Origin: Streptomyces hyaluromycini
GTDB taxonomy: Bacteria > Actinomycetota > Actinomycetes > Streptomycetales > Streptomycetaceae
Reading direction: 5' to 3'
Length of the DNA stretch: 64,000 nucleotides
Assembly: GCF_002217755.1 (NCBI RefSeq)
Contig: NZ_BCFL01000031.1
Coordinates: 186,001-250,000 of the forward strand
A program made the position numbers and the translations under genes. The notes beneath the pieces were generated by a model. That model had not been told where the DNA came from. It saw nothing but the letters and a program-made list of their open reading frames with translations, and searched no databases. This document shows, piece by piece, positions 49,707 to 57,518 of the stretch. Each line of letters opens with the position of its first letter. Position 1 is the stretch's first letter.

Positions 49707-50279
49707 ATGGCCACCACAGACAAGGCGTCCCCCCGCGACCGCCTGCTCGACGCCGCCGCCGAGCTCTTCTACCGCGACGGCGTCTCCATCGGCGTCGAGG
49801 CGCTGTGCAGGTCCGCGGGGGTCTCGAAGCGGTCGATGTACCAGCTCTTCGACAGCAAGGACGAGGTGCTGGCCGCCAGTCTGGAGCGGCGCAGGCCCTG
49901 GTACGAGGCCCAGCTCAGGTCCCCGGACAGCGAGACGGCCACCCCTCGTGAACGGATCGGGTACGTGTTCCGGCGGGTGGAGGAGAACGCGGCGGCCCCC
50001 GGCTACTGCGGCTGCCCGTACCTCGCCGTCCTGGTCGAACTGAAGGACGGCGAGCATCCCGCGAGCGTAGTGGCCCGAGCCGCCAAGGAACTGCTGCAGG
50101 GGTACTTCGAGGAGCAGGCCGAACAGGGCGGTGCGGCGGATCCGGCCCTGCTCGCCCGGCAGCTCATGCTGATCTTCGACGGGGCCAGCGCCCGGGCCGG
50201 TGCTCACATCGAGCACCTCGACGACGGGCTGGTCACCCGGACGGTGACCACACTGCTGGACGCGGCCGGCCTGAAGTAG
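49707..50279 (+). CDS. TetR family transcriptional regulator
   Basis: A 190-residue regulator. HTH: SPRDRLLDAAAELFYRDGVS, IGVEALCRSAGVSKRSMYQL, FDSKDEVLAASLERRRPWYE at residues 8-60. C-terminal TetR_C-type domain with GYCGCPYLAVLVELKDGEHP. No ribosome site precedes the ATG; TAACCT lies seven bases upstream, so the transcript may be leaderless. It is divergent from the MoxR/VWA pair and upstream of the betaine importer genes; either could be its target, and the palindrome at 49662 suggests it also represses itself. Confidence 0.85.
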   Translation: MATTDKASPRDRLLDAAAELFYRDGVSIGVEALCRSAGVSKRSMYQLFDSKDEVLAASLERRRPWYEAQLRSPDSETATPRERIGYVFRRVEENAAAPGYCGCPYLAVLVELKDGEHPASVVARAAKELLQGYFEEQAEQGGAADPALLARQLMLIFDGASARAGAHIEHLDDGLVTRTVTTLLDAAGLK

Positions 50280-50338
50280 CCGCCCGGACGGATCACCACA
50301 ACGCGCCGGGCCGGTCGCCCACCCGATGCAATGGAGGC

Positions 50339-51019
50339 GTGACCGCGCCCCCGAACGACTGCCTCGCGCGCAACGAGTGGATCTGCGGCGCCTATCTGAC
50401 CAGCCGCCGTCAGATCCTCCTCGACGCCGTCGGCCAGCACCTCCGGCTCACCGCGGTCTCGGTGCTCGTCGGACTCGTCATCGCCGTGCCGCTGGCCGTA
50501 CTCGCCCGCCGCCGGCGCTGGTCGGCCGCCCCCGTCCTCGGGGTCACGACCATCCTCTACACCATCCCCTCCCTGGCGATGTTCTCCCTGCTCCTGCCCC
50601 TGTACGGCCTCTCGGCCACCCTCGTCGTCGCCGGCCTGGTGCTCTACTCGCTGACCCTGCTCGTCCGCAACATCCTCGCGGGCCTGCGCGCCGTCCCCGA
50701 GGAGACCCGGCAGGCCGCCCGCGGCCTGGGCTACGGCCCGATCCGCCTCCTGCTCACCGTCGAACTGCCCCTCGCCCTGCCCGCCGCGATGGCCGGCCTG
50801 CGCATCGCCACCGTCTCCGCGGTCTCCCTGGTCACCGTCGGCGCGATCGTCGGCTTCGGCGGACTCGGCAACCTGATCTACGCCGGCATGAACACCTACT
50901 TCAAGGCCCAGGTGCTGACCGCCTCCGTGCTCTGCGTGCTGATCGCCGTCGCCGCCGACCTGCTGCTGCTCGGAGTGCAGCGGCTGCTCACCCCGTGGAC
51001 CCGGGCGGCCCGCGCGTGA
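50339..51019 (+). CDS. Glycine betaine/choline-type ABC permease (OpuB/ProW family)
   Basis: A 226-residue permease with six TM segments: LRLTAVSVLVGLVIAVPLAV, TILYTIPSLAMFSLLLPLYG and the EAA-type loop AVPEETRQAARGLGYGPIRL. Of the OpuB/OusW type, it imports quaternary ammonium osmolytes. GTG start; GGAGG is only one base away, and TGCAAT six bases before the GTG may be a leaderless -10. Its stop overlaps the second permease start (GTGA). Together with it and the binding protein it forms the membrane part of an osmoprotectant importer. Confidence 0.85.
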   Translation: MTAPPNDCLARNEWICGAYLTSRRQILLDAVGQHLRLTAVSVLVGLVIAVPLAVLARRRRWSAAPVLGVTTILYTIPSLAMFSLLLPLYGLSATLVVAGLVLYSLTLLVRNILAGLRAVPEETRQAARGLGYGPIRLLLTVELPLALPAAMAGLRIATVSAVSLVTVGAIVGFGGLGNLIYAGMNTYFKAQVLTASVLCVLIAVAADLLLLGVQRLLTPWTRAARA

Positions 51020-51687
51020 GGACGCTCACCGACGCCTGGGCCTGGCTCACCGACTCCGCGCACTGGGCCGGCGACGACGGCATCGGGCACCGGCTCCTCC
51101 AGCACCTCGTCCTCACCGTCGTCTGCCTCGTCATCAGCTGCCTGATCGCACTCCCGGTCGCACTGGTCCTCGGCCACCTCGGCAAGGGCGGCGCGCTCGC
51201 CGTGAACATCTCCAACGCCGGCCGGGCCGTCCCCGCCTTCGCCGTCCTGGTGCTGCTCCTTCTCACCCCGATCGGCAGCTGGGGCGAGGGCCCCAGCGTG
51301 GTCGCCCTGGTGCTGTTCGCCGTACCGCCCCTGCTCACCAACGCCTACGTCGGCATGCGCGAGGTCGACCGGAGCATCGTGCAGGCCGCCCGGGGGATGG
51401 GGATGACCGGGCGACAGATGCTGTTTCACGTGGAACTGCCCCTTTCGCTCCCCATGGTCCTCACCGGAGTGCGGATCGCCGCCGTCCAGCTCGTCGCCAC
51501 CGCCACCATCGCCGCGCTCGCCGGCGGCGGCGGACTCGGCCGGATCATCACCGCCGGCTTCAACCTGGCCAGCACGCCCATGGTGGTCGCCGGAGCGATC
51601 CTGGTCGCCGTGTTCGCCCTGATCGTCGAGGGCGTCTTCGAACTCGCCGAGCGGCTCGCCCCGGTCCGGCTGCGGGGCTCACGATGA
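51016..51687 (+). CDS. Glycine betaine/choline-type ABC permease, second subunit
   Basis: A 223-residue permease, six TM helices: LVLTVVCLVISCLIALPVAL, SNAGRAVPAFAVLVLLLLTP, EAA-type REVDRSIVQAARGMGMTGRQ. Paired with the preceding permease; this two-permease layout is characteristic of OpuB/OpuC-type systems. The GTG start is fixed by the 4-bp overlap. Its stop overlaps the binding-protein ATG by 4 bp. Confidence 0.9.
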   Translation: MRTLTDAWAWLTDSAHWAGDDGIGHRLLQHLVLTVVCLVISCLIALPVALVLGHLGKGGALAVNISNAGRAVPAFAVLVLLLLTPIGSWGEGPSVVALVLFAVPPLLTNAYVGMREVDRSIVQAARGMGMTGRQMLFHVELPLSLPMVLTGVRIAAVQLVATATIAALAGGGGLGRIITAGFNLASTPMVVAGAILVAVFALIVEGVFELAERLAPVRLRGSR

Positions 51688-52622
51688 GACTCCGTACGGC
51701 GGCCGGTGCGGTGCTCCTCACCCTCGCCGCCTGCACCACAGGCCCCTCCCTGGAGAACCGCGGCGCGGTCACCGCACCCCCGGGCGACAGCAGGCACCTG
51801 ACCATCGGCTCCGCCGGCTTCACCGAGAGCGACCTGCTCGCCCAGATGTACGCCCAGCTCCTGAACCAGGCCGGATACAAGACCTCCCTGATCACCGTCG
51901 CCAACCGCGAACTCTACGAACCCGCCCTGGAGTCCGGGCAGATCGACGTCGTCCCCGAATACGCGGCCACCTTCGCCGACTGGCTCAACGCCAAGACCAA
52001 CGGCCCCGACGCGCCACCCGTGGGCTCGCCCGACCTCGCCACCACGATGAGGGCACTGCGCCGCCTCGCCACACCCCGTGGCCTCACCGTCCTCGACCCG
52101 GGGCGGGCGGTGGACCAGAACGCCTTCGCGGTCACCGCCGCCTACGCCCGGCAGCACCACCTCAGAACGCTCAGCGACCTCGGTGCCTCGGGACTGAAGG
52201 TGCGGCTCGCCGCGGGCGACGAATGCGTGCAACGGCCGTACTGCGAGCCGGGGCTGAAGAAGGTCTACGGCATCGACATCACCGGCATCGATCCCAAGGG
52301 CGTCGGCACCACCCAGGCGAAGCGGGCCGTGCAGAGCGGGCAGGACCAGATGGTGCTGACCACGACCACCGACGCCACGCTCGACCAGTTCGGGCTGGTC
52401 CTCCTCGCCGACGACAGGCATCTGCAGAACGCCGACTACGTCGTCCCGGTCGTCAACCGCGCCCGGGCCGGCAGCGAGCGGGTCATCAAGACACTCGGCA
52501 AGCTCAACGAGGTCCTGACAACCGCCGACCTGGCCTCGATGAACCAGCAGGTCGACAGCTGGCGGCGGCTGGCCCAGGACGTGGCCGGGACCTGTCTGCG
52601 GGACAAGGGCCTGCTGAAGTGA
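51684..52622 (+). CDS. Glycine betaine-type substrate-binding lipoprotein (OpuBC/OsmF)
   Basis: A 312-residue binding protein. N-terminus MRLRTAAGAVLLTLAACTTG carries a lipobox (LAAC, Cys17). Mature domain: LTIGSAGFTESDLLAQMYAQ, IDVVPEYAATFADWLN and DRHLQNADYVVPVVNRAR, as in OpuAC/ProX-like proteins for quaternary amines. It is the third gene of the importer. The ATPase gene is not in this operon but lies 680 bases on in the opposite direction. Confidence 0.9.
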   Translation: MRLRTAAGAVLLTLAACTTGPSLENRGAVTAPPGDSRHLTIGSAGFTESDLLAQMYAQLLNQAGYKTSLITVANRELYEPALESGQIDVVPEYAATFADWLNAKTNGPDAPPVGSPDLATTMRALRRLATPRGLTVLDPGRAVDQNAFAVTAAYARQHHLRTLSDLGASGLKVRLAAGDECVQRPYCEPGLKKVYGIDITGIDPKGVGTTQAKRAVQSGQDQMVLTTTTDATLDQFGLVLLADDRHLQNADYVVPVVNRARAGSERVIKTLGKLNEVLTTADLASMNQQVDSWRRLAQDVAGTCLRDKGLLK

Positions 52623-52678
52623 CGGCAGGTGACGTCACGGCCGGGCCCGTTGTCAGTGGCGGGCGGTACGTTCGGGGC

Positions 52679-53284
52679 ATGGGGATCTATCTGGTGAGTG
52701 TCGGCGCGCAGGAGTGGCTCGACGGGGGCGAGGGTGACGAGGACGAGGGCGGCAAGGGCACCCTCGCCGCGGCCCTCGACGAGGAGCTGCGACGGCGCGG
52801 GCTGGCGCCGTACGAATCGGTGCCCGAGGCGGCCGCGTTCGTCCGCGGCTCCGGGCTGTCGTTCGAGGAGAAGCTGGTGCCGGCCATGGACGGGTTCGAC
52901 ACCCTGTGCCGGGAGCAGCTGTCGCCGGAGGAGAGGGAGCTGCTGCTGGGCTGGTCGGTACTGGTGCCCTTCTCGCTCGACGAGGAGATCCGGCTGCCCC
53001 TCGCATCCGCCTACACCGACGAGACGGTGGTCGCCGGCGCACCCGAGGTGCTCGCCCTGGCACAGCGGCTGGCGGCGGCGATCGGGCTTCCCGTCCACCG
53101 GATACCGGAGGCCTGCGACAACCTCGACCTGACGATGTGGTTCCTGGACGGCCCGGCGAAGGACGTGGCTGCCGCCCACCCGGGCCCTTGGGGCGAGGAC
53201 CTGGACGCCGCCTTCTACGTCGCGCTGTACCTGCCGGCCGCCCAGCACTCGCTGCGCCGCGGCTGCCCGATGACGTACTGCTGA
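52679..53284 (+). CDS. Hypothetical protein between importer genes
   Basis: A 201-residue soluble, acidic protein starting MGIYLVSVGAQEWLDGGEGD. I do not recognise the family. A long helix follows (GTLAAALDEELRRRGLAPYE), then FEEKLVPAMDGFDTLCREQL and a Cys-containing end (SLRRGCPMTYC). Coding signal is strong. TACGTT (52667-52672) lies six bases before the ATG and there is no ribosome site, so the mRNA may be leaderless and its expression separate from the importer. It is convergent with the ATPase gene. Confidence 0.7.
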   Translation: MGIYLVSVGAQEWLDGGEGDEDEGGKGTLAAALDEELRRRGLAPYESVPEAAAFVRGSGLSFEEKLVPAMDGFDTLCREQLSPEERELLLGWSVLVPFSLDEEIRLPLASAYTDETVVAGAPEVLALAQRLAAAIGLPVHRIPEACDNLDLTMWFLDGPAKDVAAAHPGPWGEDLDAAFYVALYLPAAQHSLRRGCPMTYC

Positions 53285-53304
53285 CGAGCACCGGGCCCCA
53301 TCGG

Positions 53305-54459
53305 TCAGGCGTCGGAGACCGACTCGAACGGCACCTGCCCTCGCGAGACGCCCCGCGCGTCCGCGTCCACCGAGCGGCGCAGCGCCTCGTGCAGCTTGGC
53401 CGGGGTCAGCACGCCGAGGAAGCGCGAACCGTCCAGCACCGCGACCCACCCGGCGTCGTACTGGAGCATCACCCCGAACGCCTGCTTCAGCGGGGCGCCC
53501 ACCGGTACCCACGCGGTCATCCGGTGGGCGAGTCCGCCGATCGTGCCGCCCGCCGCCAGCTCGTCCCGGCCCACCCAGCCGTGCAGGTCGCCGTGCGTGT
53601 CGAGGACCACCGCCCAGCGGGCGCCCTCCGCCCGCAGCCGCTCCGCCGCGCTCTCGGCGGACTCGTCCAGGCGGGCGACCGGCGGCTGCTCCAGGTCGTC
53701 CGGCTCGACGTCGGTCACCGATAGCCGCTTCAGCCCGCGGTCCGTGCCCACGAACCCGGCCACGTACGGTGTGGCCGGCCTGCCCAGCACCGCCCCCGGC
53801 GTGTCGAACTGCTCGATCCGCCCCTGCCCGTACACCGCGATCCGGTCGCCGAGCCGCACCGCCTCCTCGATGTCATGGGTGACCAGCAGCACGGTCTTGC
53901 GCACGGCGGCCTGCATCCGGAGGAACTCGTCCTGCAACTGCTCCCGCACCACCGGGTCGACCGCGCCGAACGGCTCGTCCATCAGCAGCACCGGGGGATC
54001 GGCGGCGAGCGCCCGGGCCACGCCGACGCGCTGCCGCTGGCCGCCGGAGAGCTGGTCCGGGTAGCGCGGCCCGTACGTCCCCGGGTCCAGGCCGACGAGG
54101 TCGAGGAGTTCGGCGGCCCGAGCCCGGGCCGCGGCCCGTTTCCAGCCGAGCAGGGCCGGGACGGTCGCGGTGTTGTCGAGGACCGTGCGGTGCGGGAACA
54201 GGCCCACCTGCTGGATGACATAGCCGATCCGGCGCCGCAGCCGCACCGGGTCGACGCCCGCGACGTCCTCGCCGTCGACGAGGATCCGGCCCGAGGTCGG
54301 TTCGATGAGCCGGTTCACCATCATCATCGTCGTGGTCTTGCCGCAGCCGGAGGGGCCGACGAGCGTGACGAGTTCACCCTCGGCCACCTCGAAGGAGAGG
54401 CCGTCCACCGCGGTCGTCCCGTCCGCGTACCGCTTGGTGACCTGCTCGAACCGGATCAT
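53305..54459 (-). CDS. Glycine betaine-type ABC ATPase with CBS domains
   Basis: A 384-residue ATP-binding subunit of the OpuA/ProV type: Walker A LVTLVGPSGCGKTTTMMMVN, ABC signature LSGGQRQRVGVARALAADPP, Walker B VLLMDEPFGAVDPVVREQLQ, H-loop VTHDIEEAV. Two CBS domains follow from about residue 255 (GARWAVVLDTHGDLHGWVGR, then DAGWVAVLDGSRFLGVLTPA). In related importers these sense ionic strength or c-di-AMP. It is almost surely the ATPase of the upstream importer, though on the other strand. Confidence 0.9.
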   Translation of the reverse strand: MIRFEQVTKRYADGTTAVDGLSFEVAEGELVTLVGPSGCGKTTTMMMVNRLIEPTSGRILVDGEDVAGVDPVRLRRRIGYVIQQVGLFPHRTVLDNTATVPALLGWKRAAARARAAELLDLVGLDPGTYGPRYPDQLSGGQRQRVGVARALAADPPVLLMDEPFGAVDPVVREQLQDEFLRMQAAVRKTVLLVTHDIEEAVRLGDRIAVYGQGRIEQFDTPGAVLGRPATPYVAGFVGTDRGLKRLSVTDVEPDDLEQPPVARLDESAESAAERLRAEGARWAVVLDTHGDLHGWVGRDELAAGGTIGGLAHRMTAWVPVGAPLKQAFGVMLQYDAGWVAVLDGSRFLGVLTPAKLHEALRRSVDADARGVSRGQVPFESVSDA

Positions 54460-54481
54460 TCCCTCACGTTAACCGCGCCCG

Positions 54482-55150
54482 TCACGAATCGCCCGTGTTG
54501 AGCTCGGCGCTCGGCCGGTCGCCGCCGACGAGCACCACCTCCAGGGTGCGCGGACCGTGCACCCCCTCGACCCGGTCCAGCTCGATGTCGCTGGTGGCCG
54601 AAGGGCCGGAGATCCAGGTCAACGGGCGGGCCGGATCGAGTCGTTCGAGAGCCTGGGGCACGGAGGAGACGACCTGCTCCGGGACCCGTACGACACAGAT
54701 GTGGTGATCGGGGATCAGGGTGATCCGGCGGCGGCCCTGGTCCGGGCCGCCGTCCAGCACGATCGTCCCGGTCTCGGCGATCGCCACCGCACAGCCGGTG
54801 ACCACGCTGCCGACCCGGTCGAGTTCGTACGGGGTGCTCTCGGCGCTGTCCGCGACCTGCTCGGCCCCGGTCGCCGTGAGCCACTCCGGGGGGAGCCCCG
54901 TGGGCACCGCCACTGCCGTCGAACCGCGCTCGCCGACCAACCGCCCGAGCGTGGCGGCCAGTTCGTCCGCCGTGCAGCGGTGCACGACCGCCCGGTAGTC
55001 CGCCAGGTTCTCGGCCAGCAGATCCACCGTCTCCGCGACGCTCCGCGCACCGTGCTCGCGCAGATACCCCCGCTCGACGGGCGCGTCCTCGTCCCGCACC
55101 TCGGCCAGCGCCCGCCGCACCCGGCCGAGAATCCGCTCCCTGCTGCTCAC
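54482..55150 (-). CDS. lutC: Lactate utilization protein C (LUD domain)
   Basis: A 222-residue LUD-domain protein, third member of the L-lactate oxidation complex LutABC, which converts L-lactate to pyruvate. Features: SSRERILGRVRRALAEVRDE at the N-terminus, GCAVAIAETGTIVLDGGPDQ and DHHICVVRVPEQVVSSVPQA, SGPSATSDIELDRVEGVHGP. The GTG start is fixed by a 4-bp overlap with lutB. It is the last gene of the operon. Confidence 0.9.
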   Translation of the reverse strand: MSSRERILGRVRRALAEVRDEDAPVERGYLREHGARSVAETVDLLAENLADYRAVVHRCTADELAATLGRLVGERGSTAVAVPTGLPPEWLTATGAEQVADSAESTPYELDRVGSVVTGCAVAIAETGTIVLDGGPDQGRRRITLIPDHHICVVRVPEQVVSSVPQALERLDPARPLTWISGPSATSDIELDRVEGVHGPRTLEVVLVGGDRPSAELNTGDS

Positions 55151-56649
55151 TTGGCTCCGTCCTTTCCGCCGCCGGTCCGCTGCCACCAGTCCCGGAACGG
55201 CTCCGCCGGTACGACGGGCAGGTCCCGGGTCCCGCTCCACGCCCTGCCGGGGCCCGGCAGCGTGCGGGGATGCAGCCGGCGGCTGCGGGAGGCGAGCCGC
55301 TGGCCGGTGCGCAGGGCAGCCGGGTGGGAGAACGCCCAGCGGGCCGCCCGCATCGCCGCCCGCTCGGCCGCGTGCCCCTTGGCCGGCTTGAGCAGCACCT
55401 TGTTGCCGCCCCGGACCGCCTCGCCGCCCTCCACGACGCGCTCGCGCAGGTGCACCAGTACCTCGGGGATGTCGATGGCGACCGGGCAGACCTCGTAGCA
55501 GGCCCCGCACAGTGACGAGGCGTACGGCAGGGAGGCGTCGATCTCGCTCGCGGTGCCCCTCAGCTGGGGGCTGAGGATGGCGCCGATCGGGCCCGGGTAG
55601 ACCGAGCCGTAGGCGTGGCCGCCCGCCCGCTCGTACACCGGGCAGACGTTGAGGCAGGCCGAGCAGCGGATGCAGCGCAGGGCCTGGCGGCCGACCTCGT
55701 CGGCGAGGGTGTCGCTGCGGCCGTTGTCCAGGAGCACCAGGTGGAAGGTCTGCGGTCCGTCGCCGTCGGTGGTGCCGGTCCATGTCGAGGTGTACGGGTT
55801 CATGCGCTCGGCGGTGGAGGAGCGGGGGAGGGTCTGCAGGAAGACCTCCAGGTCCTGCCAGGTCGGCACGATCTTCTCGATGCCGACGACCGAGATCAGC
55901 GTCTCGGGGAGGGTGAGGCACATCCGCCCGTTGCCCTCGGACTCGACGACGACCAGGGTGCCGGTCTCGGCGACCATGAAGTTGGCGCCGGAGATGCCGA
56001 CCTTCGCACGCAGGAACTTCTCACGGAGGTGGAGCCGGGCCGCCTCGGCGAGTTCGGCCGGGGTGTCGGTGAGGCCCTCGGGTGCGGGGCGCCCCCACTC
56101 ACCCATCTCCTTGCGGAAGATGTCCCTGATCTCGCCCCGGTTGCGGTGGATGGCGGGGACGAGGATGTGCGAGGGCCGGTCATGGCCCAACTGCACGATC
56201 AGCTCGGCGAGATCGGTCTCGTAGGCCCGGATGCCCTCGGCCTCCAGCGCCTCGTTCAGCCCGATCTCCTGCGTGGCCATCGACTTGACCTTCACGACCT
56301 CCGACTCACCGGTCTCCTTGACCAGCCCGGCGACGATCCGGTTCGCCTCGTCGGCGTCGGCGGCCCAGTGGACCGTACCGCCCGCCGCCGTCACGGCCTC
56401 CTCCAACTGGACCAGATAACGGTCGAGATGCAGGAGCGTGTGGTCCTTGATCCGTTTGCCGGCCTCGCGCAGCGCGGCCCAGTCGGACACCTCGGCGACC
56501 GCTTTGGCCCGCTTGGCGCGGATGGTGTGTGTGGCGTGGCGCAGATTCCCGCGCAGGGTGGGGTTGTTGACGGCCTCGTGCGCGGCTTTCGGGAAGGCCG
56601 GGTGGGTGGGTGGGGGAAACACAGGCATCCCTACGAACGTCCCGCTCAT
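55147..56649 (-). CDS. lutB: Lactate utilization iron-sulfur protein B
   Basis: A 500-residue protein joining a LUD domain (AETGTLVVVESEGNGRMCLT, EKIVPTWQDLEVFLQTLPRS) to two [4Fe-4S] motifs: CIRCSACLNVCPVYERAGGH and SLCGACYEVCPVAIDIPEVL. The C-terminus is helical. It transfers electrons in L-lactate oxidation. The start overlaps the lutA stop by 4 bp and its stop overlaps lutC, so the three are one unit. Confidence 0.95.
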   Translation of the reverse strand: MSGTFVGMPVFPPPTHPAFPKAAHEAVNNPTLRGNLRHATHTIRAKRAKAVAEVSDWAALREAGKRIKDHTLLHLDRYLVQLEEAVTAAGGTVHWAADADEANRIVAGLVKETGESEVVKVKSMATQEIGLNEALEAEGIRAYETDLAELIVQLGHDRPSHILVPAIHRNRGEIRDIFRKEMGEWGRPAPEGLTDTPAELAEAARLHLREKFLRAKVGISGANFMVAETGTLVVVESEGNGRMCLTLPETLISVVGIEKIVPTWQDLEVFLQTLPRSSTAERMNPYTSTWTGTTDGDGPQTFHLVLLDNGRSDTLADEVGRQALRCIRCSACLNVCPVYERAGGHAYGSVYPGPIGAILSPQLRGTASEIDASLPYASSLCGACYEVCPVAIDIPEVLVHLRERVVEGGEAVRGGNKVLLKPAKGHAAERAAMRAARWAFSHPAALRTGQRLASRSRRLHPRTLPGPGRAWSGTRDLPVVPAEPFRDWWQRTGGGKDGAK

Positions 56650-57401
56650 ACGGCCGGCTCCTCCTCCGTGCTCGCCAGGATCTCCGCGATGTGCACCGGC
56701 CGCATCCCGCTGCCGAGCCGGGTCATGGTGCCGCCGATGTGCATCAGGCAGGAGTTGTCGGCCGCGCACAGCACCTGAGCGCCGGTCGACTCGGCGTTGC
56801 GCACCTTGTCGGTGCCCATCGCCGCCGAGACGTCGGGGTTCTTCACCGCGAACGTGCCGCCGAACCCGCAGCACTCCTCGGCGCCCGGCAGCTCCACCAG
56901 CTCCAGGCCCTTGACGGCCTGGAGGAGACGGCGGGGGCGGTCGGCGAGGCCCAGGCTCCGCAGCCCGTGGCAGGTCGGGTGGTATGTGACATAGTGCGGA
57001 TAATATGCCCCGACGTCCGTCACCCCCAGGACGTCCACCAGAAACTCCGTCAGCTCGTACGTCTTCGGCACCACCGGCGCCAGCGCCGCCGCCAGCCCGC
57101 TCCCGCGTCCCTCGGCCCGCGCCCGTTCGCCCATCTGCGGATACAGCTCCCGCACCATCGCCCCGCAGGACCCGGACGGGGTCACGATCGCCTCGTACTC
57201 GCCGAAGACATCGGAGAAATGCCGGGCCAGCGGCTCGGCCTCATGGCGGTAGCCGGTGTTGTAGTGGGCCTGTCCGCAGCAGGTCTGCGCCATCGGGAAA
57301 TCGACCTCGACGCCCAGCCTGGTCAGGAGTTTCACCACGGCGCGGCCGGTGTCCGGATAGAGCGTGTCGTTGACGCAGGTCAGGAAGAGGGCGACACGCA
57401 T
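56646..57401 (-). CDS. lutA: Lactate utilization protein A (CCG-domain)
   Basis: A 251-residue protein with two CCG domains: FPMAQTCCGQAHYNTGYRHE and GAEECCGFGGTFAVKNPDVS, plus TPSGSCGAMVRELYPQ and TYHPTCHGLRSLG. These Cys clusters bind the Fe-S centre of LutA/LldE-type lactate dehydrogenase components. First gene of lutABC. The rhamnose kinase gene lies 117 bases upstream on the same strand, so the lut genes may be read from the rhamnose operon as well as from their own promoter. Confidence 0.95.
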   Translation of the reverse strand: MRVALFLTCVNDTLYPDTGRAVVKLLTRLGVEVDFPMAQTCCGQAHYNTGYRHEAEPLARHFSDVFGEYEAIVTPSGSCGAMVRELYPQMGERARAEGRGSGLAAALAPVVPKTYELTEFLVDVLGVTDVGAYYPHYVTYHPTCHGLRSLGLADRPRRLLQAVKGLELVELPGAEECCGFGGTFAVKNPDVSAAMGTDKVRNAESTGAQVLCAADNSCLMHIGGTMTRLGSGMRPVHIAEILASTEEEPAV

Positions 57402-57518
57402 CGCGGCTCCTAGAGGTCGATCATCGGATGAGTGCAGCGTAATGGGCCGGTGCGATCAGCGGGAGACCCGGGCGAGGCGTGGCGAAGTCGGGAGCTGCGC
57501 CGGCCTGGTGCCGCCTTG

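Noticed and set aside
56983..56993. TATGTGACATA, resembling the GntR operator
   Set aside because: It lies inside lutA and simply encodes His-Tyr-Val-Thr-Tyr; no promoter is expected there.
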